A stretch of DNA of 39,323 bases from contig JBGSOG010000082.1 in the NCBI GenBank assembly GCA_041739225.1, forward strand, positions 1 through 39,323, read 5' to 3'. The translations under genes were made by a program, and so were the position numbers. Of this stretch, positions 1-7,887 are shown piece by piece (the stretch's first letter is position 1; the number at the start of each line of letters is the position of its first letter). This stretch comes from BOKV01 sp041739225. GTDB lineage: Bacteria; Pseudomonadota; Alphaproteobacteria; Rhizobiales; Rhizobiaceae. Below the pieces are notes generated by a model. It was not told where the DNA came from and searched no databases. It saw only the letters and a list, made by a program, of their open reading frames with translations.

Positions 1-22
1 ACAAACCCCGTGGGGACCGACA

Positions 23-2764
23 TTGAAGAACCAGATGGAGCCCAGCCTCCTTCGTTACATCTGGATGAATTCGCGCCGGGACCAGCTTTGGATGCTGATC
101 GTCATCCTGGCGTCGATGCCAACCTATTTTCTCAGCCTCGATCTGCCAAAGCGGATCGTCAACGGACCCATACAAGGTACCGGCTTTGAAAATCCGGATG
201 ACACGCAGCTGTTTTTCACCACCTATCTGCCGTTGCCGAACTGGATCACCGGCGGACCGATCAAGATTTTTGACGGCATCCCGCTGGAACGGGTCAATTA
301 CCTTTTTGCACTGGCACTGACATTCCTGCTGCTGGTTGCCCTCAACGGCCAATTCAAAAGGTACATCAACACCTACAAGGGCCGGATGGGCGAACGCTTG
401 TTGCGCAGGTTGCGCTTCGAGATGTTCGACCGGGTGCTGCGTTATCCCCTGCCCCGGTTTCGGCGGACCAAATCTTCCGAAATCGCCTCGATGATCAAAG
501 ACGAAGTGGAGCCGATGGGCGGCTTCATCGGCGATGCATTCACGCAGCCATTGTTCCTGGGTGGTCAGGCCATTACCGGGCTCGTGTTCATCTTTCTGCA
601 GAATTTCATGCTGGGCATGGTCACGTTGGTGGTGGTCGGTTTCCAGGCATGGCTCATTCCATTGTTGCGGCGCCGGCTGATTGTGCTTGGCAAGCAACGG
701 CAGATCGAATCGCGCAAACTGGCGGGACACATCGGTGAAGTGGTCGAAGGCATTCAGGAGACTCACGCCAATGACACCAGCAACTACGAGCGCGCCGTGC
801 TGTCCGACACCCTTGGACGGCTCTACTTCATACGTTTTGAACTCTACCAGCGCAAATTCGCGATCAAATCGCTGAACAACATGCTGATTCAGTTTCTGGC
901 ATTCATTTTTTATGCGGCTGGCGGCTATCTGGCCATCCGCGGAACGCTCGACATCGGTCAGTTGGTTGCCGTCATTGCCGCATACAAGGATTTGCCCGAT
1001 CCAATCCGCGGCCTCATCGACTATGACCAGCAACGGCTGACCGTCGACGCGCGCTATTCGCAAATTGTCGAGCAGTTTGCAGCCGACGATCTTTTGCCCG
1101 AAAAAATGCAGGAGCCGACCGCCGGTCCGATTGCACAGATCACGAAGGGCTACGACATCAGCAATTTGCAGGTCATTGACGAGACCGGTTCCAAGCTGAT
1201 CGACAAGGCCACGGCAACCATTGGCGTGGGCGAACAGGTTGCAGTCATCGGCGCCGTCAATTCCGGTGCAACCCATTTCACCGAAGTGCTTGCGCGCATT
1301 CTAAAGCCCTCATCCGGACGGGTCGAACTGGACGGCCAACCCATGGAGGAGTTGCCGGAATCGTTTACCGGGAGACGCATCGCTTATCTGGATGGGTCGA
1401 CTTATTTCCCGCAGGCAAGCCTTTTCGATACACTCGCCTATGTGCTGAAAAACCATCCTGTCCACAAACCGCTCGTGGGCGAAGACATGGTGCGCGAACG
1501 CAGGCGCCAACTGGAAGAAGCGCGGGCTGCGGGCAACAGCGATCTTCAGGCCGATGCCGACTGGGTGGATGCGGGGCGCATAGGTGCCCGGGACCGTGCA
1601 CAGTTCGAGGCAGAAATCCGGCGGGTGCTCAAGGACGTGGACATGGAGGCCGATGTAAGGGCCCTTGGGCTTCGCGGAACACTTGATCCCGAACTTTATC
1701 CGGAGTTTTGTGAAGATCTCATTCGGGCCCGCCATGCTTTCCGCGACAATCTTGGCCAACTCGGTCTTGACGGGCTGGTCGAGCCTTTCAATTCGGATGA
1801 ATACAATACCCAGGCAACCATTGGGGAAAACATCCTCTTCGGCACCGCCATGACCCAGGCATGGGAGCCGGCAAACCTTCCTTCCAACTCAATCGTTCGC
1901 AAGATGCTGGTGGAGGCCGGGATTGAAGGCTCGCTGTTTGAAATGGGCAAGGACGTTGCAACCACCACTGTCGAACTCTTTGGTGATTTGTCGGCCGACA
2001 ACCCGTTCTTTGACCAGTTGACCTACATGGAAGCGGACCAGATCCCGGTCTACCGTGCCGTGCTGAACAGGATCGGCAATCTGCCACTGAACCAAATTGC
2101 CGAAGCCGACCAGATTCTCATTCTCAAACTGCCTTTTGCCTACACGGAATCACGCAACCGCCTTGGTTTGCTCACCGAAGAGATGAAAGCGAAAATTCTC
2201 AAGGCGCGGCACATGTTGCGCGAAACACTGGGCAAGCTGGACATGCCGCCGGTCAGCTTCTTTGATCCGGACAAATACAACCGGGCGGCGTCAGTGCTCG
2301 ACAATGTTCTGCTGGGGCGCATTTCCTCAAGCGTGGCCGAGGGCCCACAACGGGTCACAGATGCGATCAGGCAGCTGCTGGATGAAATGGGCCTCACGGA
2401 TGCGATTTTCCGCATCGGGCTTGATTTCAACATTGGCTCGGGCGGCAAACGCCTTTCAGAAACCCAACGGCAGAAGCTGCACATGGCGCGGGGCTTGCTC
2501 AAGAAACCTGATTTCCTGATCGTCAACCAGGCGCTCAATACGCTTGACGGGAAGGCGCAGAAGATGATTTTGGATGTGGTGCTTGCAAAATCCCGCGGGC
2601 GGGACGGGCATTCATTCGGTGTGGTATGGGCCCCCATGAACACTGCATTTGCGGCACAATTCGAACGGGTGCTCGTGTTCCGGCAAGGCGTGTTGGTTGA
2701 TGACGGTGAACCTGCGAGACTGCAACAGGAATCGCAGACCTATCGCGAGGCAATTGGAAGTTGA
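23..2764 (+). CDS. ABC-exporter-like fusion protein with degenerate nucleotide-binding domain
   Basis: The roughly 913-residue protein has an N-terminal ABC-exporter-type membrane domain (about residues 1-350, several hydrophobic segments) followed by an ABC ATPase-like region. The ATPase motifs are damaged. The Walker A position reads GAVNSGATH (410-418) with Ala where the P-loop Lys should be. The signature position reads LSETQ (811-815). Walker B ends in LIVNQ (832-836), so Asn and Gln replace the Asp and catalytic Glu. The switch region (VVWAPMN) has no His, while the D-loop LD (841-842) remains. About 400 residues separate Walker A from the signature, against roughly 100 normally, and this insert holds an internal repeat. 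The frame is open to the left edge of the window, so the start is uncertain (TTG at 23, ATG at 35, or outside). It is the first gene of a cAMP-related cassette. ATP-driven transport is doubtful. A regulatory or structural membrane role is inferred. Confidence 0.85.
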   Translation: MKNQMEPSLLRYIWMNSRRDQLWMLIVILASMPTYFLSLDLPKRIVNGPIQGTGFENPDDTQLFFTTYLPLPNWITGGPIKIFDGIPLERVNYLFALALTFLLLVALNGQFKRYINTYKGRMGERLLRRLRFEMFDRVLRYPLPRFRRTKSSEIASMIKDEVEPMGGFIGDAFTQPLFLGGQAITGLVFIFLQNFMLGMVTLVVVGFQAWLIPLLRRRLIVLGKQRQIESRKLAGHIGEVVEGIQETHANDTSNYERAVLSDTLGRLYFIRFELYQRKFAIKSLNNMLIQFLAFIFYAAGGYLAIRGTLDIGQLVAVIAAYKDLPDPIRGLIDYDQQRLTVDARYSQIVEQFAADDLLPEKMQEPTAGPIAQITKGYDISNLQVIDETGSKLIDKATATIGVGEQVAVIGAVNSGATHFTEVLARILKPSSGRVELDGQPMEELPESFTGRRIAYLDGSTYFPQASLFDTLAYVLKNHPVHKPLVGEDMVRERRRQLEEARAAGNSDLQADADWVDAGRIGARDRAQFEAEIRRVLKDVDMEADVRALGLRGTLDPELYPEFCEDLIRARHAFRDNLGQLGLDGLVEPFNSDEYNTQATIGENILFGTAMTQAWEPANLPSNSIVRKMLVEAGIEGSLFEMGKDVATTTVELFGDLSADNPFFDQLTYMEADQIPVYRAVLNRIGNLPLNQIAEADQILILKLPFAYTESRNRLGLLTEEMKAKILKARHMLRETLGKLDMPPVSFFDPDKYNRAASVLDNVLLGRISSSVAEGPQRVTDAIRQLLDEMGLTDAIFRIGLDFNIGSGGKRLSETQRQKLHMARGLLKKPDFLIVNQALNTLDGKAQKMILDVVLAKSRGRDGHSFGVVWAPMNTAFAAQFERVLVFRQGVLVDDGEPARLQQESQTYREAIGS

Positions 2765-2792
2765 GTGCAAGTTACCGCAGGAAGGGAACGCC

Positions 2793-3263
2793 ATGGCTAC
2801 TTTGAGCGAAGAAGTTGACGTCCTTCGTCGAATTCCGCTGTTTGCAGCAATTGATCCGGGCAAACTCAAGCTCCTTGCATTTGCATCCGACCGGATGATT
2901 TACCGTGATGGCCAGGCTGTATTCCACCAGGGCGAACTGGGCGATGCGGCTTATGTCATCGTGCGCGGAAGCGCCAACGTTGTGGTCGAAGCCAAGGCAG
3001 AGGAGATCGTGGTCGCCAGACTTGGCGAAAACGCTGTTGTTGGTGAAATCGCAATCCTGTGTGATGTTCCGCGTACAGCCACGCTGCGGGCCAATGGCGA
3101 ACTTGTGGTGCTCAAGATCAAGAAAGAGCATTTTTTGGGATTGATGGCCGATTTTCCGAAGCTGGGCATTCAGGTAATGCGTGAATTGGCAATGCGCCTT
3201 TCCAAAACGACAGCAGAACTTACCGATGTCCGCCGCCAGATAGAACAATTGAAGGCCGGTTGA
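2793..3263 (+). CDS. Stand-alone cyclic nucleotide-binding domain protein
   Basis: This 156-residue protein is essentially one cNMP-binding beta-roll (Crp/PKA regulatory family) and a C-terminal helix. There is no DNA-binding HTH, so it is not a Crp-type regulator. The phosphate-binding cassette is intact: G84-E85-I-A, then P93-R94-T-A-T, with the Glu and Arg that contact the ribose and cyclic phosphate. The ATG at 2793 is preceded by AGGAAGGG. An in-frame upstream start would lie inside the ABC gene and is less likely. The gene sits 28 bases after the ABC gene, and its stop overlaps the start of the MBL gene. With an adenylate cyclase two genes downstream, the likely ligand is cAMP and the likely partner is the ABC-like membrane protein. 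Both points are inferred from context. Confidence 0.88.
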   Translation: MATLSEEVDVLRRIPLFAAIDPGKLKLLAFASDRMIYRDGQAVFHQGELGDAAYVIVRGSANVVVEAKAEEIVVARLGENAVVGEIAILCDVPRTATLRANGELVVLKIKKEHFLGLMADFPKLGIQVMRELAMRLSKTTAELTDVRRQIEQLKAG

Positions 3264-4132
3264 TCCTCGAACGGAAAGTGGCCCAATCCTTGAGCAATCC
3301 ATTGTCCCATGAGTTCAGTGTAACCTTTTGGGGTGTGCGCGGGACATTGGCTTCTCCCGGCAAGGAGTTTCACCGTACCGGTGGAAACACGATTTGCGCT
3401 GAAGTGAGATGCGGCCAACGGCTGATTGTGCTGGATGCAGGCACCGGCGTCAGGGCCCTCGGCAGCAAGCTGATCGAACAATCGAGGATGCGGCGAATAG
3501 ACATTCTTTTGACGCATGCGCATTACGACCATGTCGAGGGGTTGCCGTTTTTCGCACCGCTGTTTTCGCCCGAGTTTGAGATCGACATCTGGGCGGGTGA
3601 GCTTGACGGGGCGAAGTCGACCAAAGATGCTGTAACCGGCTTGATGCGCCGCCCGTATTTCCCGGTTGGACCTGGCGTTTTCTGCGCGCGGATCAACTAC
3701 CGCACCATTGAGCGCAAACAGACAATTGATCTGGGAGACGGAATTGTCGTCAGGACGGCGCCGCTCAACCATCCAGGCGGTGCAACAGGCTACAGGATCG
3801 AATATGGCGGCAAATCCTTCGCCTTTGTCACCGACACCGAACATGTGCCGGGCAAGCCAGACGAAAACGTCATTGAACTGATCCAGGACGTCAATGTGTT
3901 TGCCTATGACGCAAGCTTCACCGACGTCGAGCTTCCCGATTTTGCCGGTTATGGTCACTCAACCTGGGAGGAAGGCCTGCGGCTTTGCAAGAAGACCAAT
4001 GCCGGGAAAATGCTGGCCATTCACCATGTTCCTTTCCGCAACGACGAGGAAATGGAACTGATTGAACGGGCGATCCGGCAACTGCATCCGCCAAGCGGCA
4101 TTGCCCGTGAGGGCATGGTCTTGCAGCTGTGA
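3260..4132 (+). CDS. MBL-fold metallo-hydrolase, possible cyclic-nucleotide phosphodiesterase
   Basis: This is a metallo-beta-lactamase-fold protein of about 290 residues. The N-terminal strand reads FWGVRGT and is followed by GGNT and DAGTG. The metal-binding motif H86-A-H88-Y-D90-H91 is intact. Further candidate ligands are the His in APLNHPGG, the Asp in FVTDTEH and the His in AIHHVPF. The GVRG...GGNT opening recalls the PhnP/RNase Z-like group, some of which are annotated as class II cAMP phosphodiesterases. The start is uncertain: TTG 3260 overlaps the upstream stop and has AAGG before it, and GTG 3278 is an alternative. Position between a cNMP sensor and a cyclase suggests phosphodiesterase activity. 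The sequence alone does not prove the substrate. Confidence 0.85.
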   Translation: MILERKVAQSLSNPLSHEFSVTFWGVRGTLASPGKEFHRTGGNTICAEVRCGQRLIVLDAGTGVRALGSKLIEQSRMRRIDILLTHAHYDHVEGLPFFAPLFSPEFEIDIWAGELDGAKSTKDAVTGLMRRPYFPVGPGVFCARINYRTIERKQTIDLGDGIVVRTAPLNHPGGATGYRIEYGGKSFAFVTDTEHVPGKPDENVIELIQDVNVFAYDASFTDVELPDFAGYGHSTWEEGLRLCKKTNAGKMLAIHHVPFRNDEEMELIERAIRQLHPPSGIAREGMVLQL

Positions 4133-4157
4133 AACCGGGCAGCGCCAGGCAGCGACC

Positions 4158-6362
4158 ATGCGGTCATTGAACCGAAAAACCCTTGTCGTCATGGTTGCAG
4201 CCTTTGTTGCCATCGCACTGGCCTGGACCTGGCGGGTGTCGTATCCGGCAAGCCTTCGGGTCCTGCAGGACTTCGCTTTTGACACCTACCAAAAGTTAAA
4301 GCCGCGCGAGCCGCTTGGGCAGCCGATCCGGATCATCGAGATCGACGAAAAATCCATTGCCGAATTTGGCCAATGGCCCTGGCCACGCACCAAAATCGCC
4401 GCGATGGTTGACCGGCTGAGCAAACTTGGCGCAGCTACCGTTGCTTTCGATATCGTGTTTTCGGAGCCGGACAGAACCGGGCCGGGCGGATTTGCCGCCT
4501 TGATGCGCGAACAGGACTGGCCTGGGCGCGAGGCTCTGGAGGCGGCGCTTTCACAAATCCCGGAAAATGACGCCGTGCTCGCCGCTTCGATGGCGAATGC
4601 GCCGGTTGTGCTGGGTTTTTTCAACGATCCGCAGGGCAAAAGCATTCTGCCAAAGCGCAAGGCAGGTACCAGTTTTCTGGGTGATGATCCGACAGCGGAA
4701 TTGCCGCCGATCAATGGTTCGATTGCTTCCCTGCCTATGTTTCTGGAAGCAAGTGCGGGCCTGGGGTCGATCTCGTTGGCAGATCAGGACGATGACATTG
4801 TCCGGCGCGTGCCGATGTTTCTGGTGGGTGATGGCGGCATTTATCCAGCACTTTCCATTGATGCGCTGCGGGTGGTGCAGGGAGCGAAGAGTTATACCCT
4901 GAAAACCAGTCAGGCCAGTGGTGAAATCAGTGGCGCGGGGCTGGCCATGACCGCTTTCAAGGTTGGACAATTCGAAGTCCCGGTAGATGAAAATGGCCGT
5001 TTCCTGATTTATTATGCGCGCCATGATCCAAAGCTGTATTTGAGTGCGGTGGACCTGTTGCAGGCAGATGAAGCCGCCCTCGCCCCACTGGTTGCCGGTC
5101 ATATCGTTTTCATCGGCGCATCGGCAGCAGGGCTTCGCGACCTCAGGAATTCCACGCTGGGCGAGCAGGTGCCCGGCGTTTTCATGCATGCGCAGATCGC
5201 TGACCAAATCCTCTCCGGGCAATACCTCTCCCGCCCTGATTGGGCACGGGGCGCGGAAATTGCGGTCATGCTGTTGCTTTCCCTATTGCTGGTGACAATC
5301 CTGCCGTTCACAGGAGCCGCGATATCGGCAGTAGTCGGCTTCGTGCTTTCTGGCGCAGCCTTGGCGGGAAGCTGGCTTGCTTTTTCAAGGTACGGATTGC
5401 TCATCGACCCTGTGTTCCCGATGTTGACGGGCCTTTGCATATTCATCCTGACAACCCTGATGCTCTATGCATTCACAGAAGGCGAGCGGCGGTTCGTGCG
5501 CGGCGCGTTCCAGCGCTACCTGGCGCCAGACCTGTTGGCCAAACTCGAGAAAAACCCTGAAAGCCTCAAGCTCGGCGGCGAAATCCGCGAGATGACGTTG
5601 ATGTTCATGGACATTCGCGGTTTCACGCCGATCTCCGAGCGGTTGAACCCGCAAGAATTGGTGACCTTTCTCAACAAGTTGCTTTCGCCACTTTCCGAGG
5701 CCATCCTCCAACATGAGGGGGCCATCGACAAATACATCGGTGATTCCATCATGGCTTTCTGGAACGCCCCACTCGACGTGGCAGACCATCCCCGCAAGGC
5801 GGCAAGGGCTGCATTGTTGATGATGGAAGTGCTGGACAAACTGAACAAGGACGACGCTTTCGGCTTCCACGCAGCGCCGATTGCTTTGGGCGATGTGCAA
5901 ATCGGCATTGGCCTCAATACCGGCGAAGGATGCGTTGGCAACATGGGGTCGACCAACCGGTTCGACTATTCGGTTGTCGGTGACACCGTGAATGTGGCTG
6001 CACGAATCGAATCCACCACAAAACCAGCCGGATGGCCCATTTTGTTGTCGGAATCGACTGCTGTCGCCTGCCCGGATTTTGCCATTCTCAAAGGCGGGAA
6101 AATGCCGCTGAAGGGCAAAAGCCAACCTGCAACACTTTATGCCTTGATCGGTGATGAGCAAATGGCTGCTACGCAACAGTTTCAGGCCTTGTTGGCTGCG
6201 CACGATGCATTTCTTGAAGCATTGGCCACGGGCAAAGGCGATCCCGAATTGCTGTCCGCACGTTGCCTTGAAATATCACAAGTCGATCTTTCGGCGTTCC
6301 ACGCCGCGCTGATGGAGTCCACGACCAGCACCGGCGATGCGAAATTGTCGCCAAGCCATTGA
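4158..6362 (+). CDS. CHASE2-domain class III adenylate cyclase
   Basis: The 734-residue protein has an N-terminal membrane anchor (about 9-26), a periplasmic CHASE2 sensor (about 30-350), a cluster of three hydrophobic segments (about 365-440) and a cytoplasmic class III cyclase domain (about 475-640). All catalytic positions are visible: metal Asp485 (MDIRGF) and Asp529 (YIGDS), substrate-selecting Lys525 and Asp603 (ATP rather than GTP), and Asn612 and Arg616 for the transition state (NVAAR). I therefore call it an adenylate cyclase. ATG 4158 is preferred because a longer TTG start at 4062 would lie deep in the MBL gene. It is 25 bases after the MBL gene. Its TGA stop also forms the first three bases of the ECF-type promoter for the photolyase operon. 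Confidence 0.93.
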   Translation: MRSLNRKTLVVMVAAFVAIALAWTWRVSYPASLRVLQDFAFDTYQKLKPREPLGQPIRIIEIDEKSIAEFGQWPWPRTKIAAMVDRLSKLGAATVAFDIVFSEPDRTGPGGFAALMREQDWPGREALEAALSQIPENDAVLAASMANAPVVLGFFNDPQGKSILPKRKAGTSFLGDDPTAELPPINGSIASLPMFLEASAGLGSISLADQDDDIVRRVPMFLVGDGGIYPALSIDALRVVQGAKSYTLKTSQASGEISGAGLAMTAFKVGQFEVPVDENGRFLIYYARHDPKLYLSAVDLLQADEAALAPLVAGHIVFIGASAAGLRDLRNSTLGEQVPGVFMHAQIADQILSGQYLSRPDWARGAEIAVMLLLSLLLVTILPFTGAAISAVVGFVLSGAALAGSWLAFSRYGLLIDPVFPMLTGLCIFILTTLMLYAFTEGERRFVRGAFQRYLAPDLLAKLEKNPESLKLGGEIREMTLMFMDIRGFTPISERLNPQELVTFLNKLLSPLSEAILQHEGAIDKYIGDSIMAFWNAPLDVADHPRKAARAALLMMEVLDKLNKDDAFGFHAAPIALGDVQIGIGLNTGEGCVGNMGSTNRFDYSVVGDTVNVAARIESTTKPAGWPILLSESTAVACPDFAILKGGKMPLKGKSQPATLYALIGDEQMAATQQFQALLAAHDAFLEALATGKGDPELLSARCLEISQVDLSAFHAALMESTTSTGDAKLSPSH

Positions 6363-6386
6363 TCCACATTGGCGGATTGACCGTAT
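6360..6386 (+). promoter_or_regulatory. ECF11 (RpoE/ChrR-type) promoter of the photolyase operon
   Basis: A -35 element TGATCC (6360-6365) is followed by 16 bases and a -10 element CGTAT (6382-6386). This matches the TGATCC-N16-CGTAW consensus I recall for ECF11 sigma factors such as Rhodobacter sphaeroides RpoE. The promoter of the chrR-like gene (14265-14291) shares the eleven bases TGATCCACATT and the same spacing, which supports both calls. The -35 starts inside the stop codon of the cyclase gene. Confidence 0.75.
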
Positions 6387-6426
6387 TGAATTGATTGATA
6401 ATAACAATTTCCGGGAATGGGGCGTT

Positions 6427-7884
6427 TTGAAATCTTCGATCGAAAACCGCGAAGCCAGGCCTGCATTGGTATGGTTTCGCGACGACCTGCGTATTGCGGA
6501 CAACCCTGCCCTGCTGACAGCCGCGCAATCGGGTCGGCCGGTGGTTTGCGTGTTTGTGCGCGACACGGTGTCGGAAAACGTGCGCCAGCCCGGCGCTGCA
6601 CAAGACTGGATGCTTCATCATGCACTGGTCGAGCTTCAGTTGCGACTGCAAACCATGGGCGCAGGCCTCGTTGTGCGGCGCGGCCCATCCTTTGACGCCA
6701 TCATCGACATCGTGCGCGAGACTGGTGCGGAACTGGTTCATTGGAACCGTCGTTACAGCGGTCCTGAAGTTGCCATCGACAAGGCTGTCAAGGCAAGGCT
6801 GATTTCATCGGGCGTGGAAACGCGCAGCTTTCAGGCTAATTTGCTGCACGAGCCGACCAAGGTACTTACCGGTGCAGGCGGACCCTACAAGGTTTATTCG
6901 CCATTCTGGCGGGCCCTTGAGAAGCTTGATCCGCCGCGTGCTCCGCTGCCGGCACCTGATACACTCATCAACTGCAATCAAAACCTGGACAGTTTGACCA
7001 TTTCCGATTTGGGCCTGTTGCCAACCAAGCCGGATTGGGCGGCCGGTTTGCGCAAAACCTGGCCTGCAGGTGAAAAAGGTGCCATGGCCTTGCTGCAGGA
7101 TTTTTTGCGCGATGGCATCAAGGGCTATGCTGGTGGGAGAGATTTTCCGGCCAAGCCAAATGTTTCGCGGCTGTCACCCTATTTGCGCTTCGGCATGATT
7201 TCGCCATTCCAGGTTTGGCACGAAGCCGGGAAAGCCGGCGTGCCGGAAAATGATCTCGAGAAATTTCGCAAGGAAATCGGCTGGCGTGAATTCGCCTGGC
7301 ATCTGCTGTTCCACTATCCTGACCTTCATTGGCGTAATTTCGACAGCAGGTTCGACTCATTTCCGTGGCGCACCCAAGTGCCGGAACTGCCGTCGTGGAC
7401 CAAGGGAATGACCGGATATCCCATTGTCGATGCCGGAATGCGCGAACTGTGGCAGACGGGCTACATGCACAACCGTGTGCGGATGATTGTCGCGTCTTTT
7501 CTGATCAAGCACATGATGGTGGATTGGCGGATTGGCGAAGCATGGTTCTGGGACACGCTGGTTGACGGTGATCCGGCAAACAATTCTGCAAGCTGGCAAT
7601 GGGTTGCTGGTTGCGGTGCCGACGCGGCGCCCTACTTTCGCATATTCAACCCTGTGATCCAGGGCGAAAAATTTGATCCCGACGGGAAGTATGTACGCCG
7701 TTTTGTACCGGAACTTTCCGCACTGCCAGACCGTTACTTGCACAAGCCCTGGGAAGCCCCTGTGGAAGTAATGCGTGCTGCAGGTATCAAGCCGGGAGAA
7801 ACCTATCCAAATCCGCTGGTTGACCATGCCAAGGCCAGGGACAGGGCATTGCAGGCATTTGAATCACTGAAAAGGGCCGTATAA
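6427..7884 (+). CDS. phrB: Deoxyribodipyrimidine photolyase (CPD photolyase class I-like)
   Basis: The enzyme repairs UV-induced pyrimidine dimers with light. The 485-residue protein opens with the N-terminal photolyase domain (ALVWFRDDLRIADNPAL). The C-terminal FAD-binding domain contains GGRDFPAKPNVSRLSPYLRFG (about 235-256), the TGYPIVDAGMREL/GYMHNRVRM segment and WQWVAGCGADAAPYFRIFNP (about 388-408). I chose TTG 6427, with a GGAATGGGG tract just upstream. The in-frame ATG at 6337 lies upstream of the ECF promoter at 6360-6386 and could not be on that transcript. It is the first gene of an operon that continues 3 bases later. In R. sphaeroides a photolyase belongs to the RpoE singlet-oxygen regulon, which fits the promoter. 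Confidence 0.93.
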   Translation: MKSSIENREARPALVWFRDDLRIADNPALLTAAQSGRPVVCVFVRDTVSENVRQPGAAQDWMLHHALVELQLRLQTMGAGLVVRRGPSFDAIIDIVRETGAELVHWNRRYSGPEVAIDKAVKARLISSGVETRSFQANLLHEPTKVLTGAGGPYKVYSPFWRALEKLDPPRAPLPAPDTLINCNQNLDSLTISDLGLLPTKPDWAAGLRKTWPAGEKGAMALLQDFLRDGIKGYAGGRDFPAKPNVSRLSPYLRFGMISPFQVWHEAGKAGVPENDLEKFRKEIGWREFAWHLLFHYPDLHWRNFDSRFDSFPWRTQVPELPSWTKGMTGYPIVDAGMRELWQTGYMHNRVRMIVASFLIKHMMVDWRIGEAWFWDTLVDGDPANNSASWQWVAGCGADAAPYFRIFNPVIQGEKFDPDGKYVRRFVPELSALPDRYLHKPWEAPVEVMRAAGIKPGETYPNPLVDHAKARDRALQAFESLKRAV

Positions 7885-7887
7885 TTC

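Noticed and set aside
5385..6203. 272-codon minus-strand frame opposite the adenylate cyclase domain
   Set aside because: The plus strand encodes a cyclase with every catalytic residue. The antisense frame shows no family pattern.
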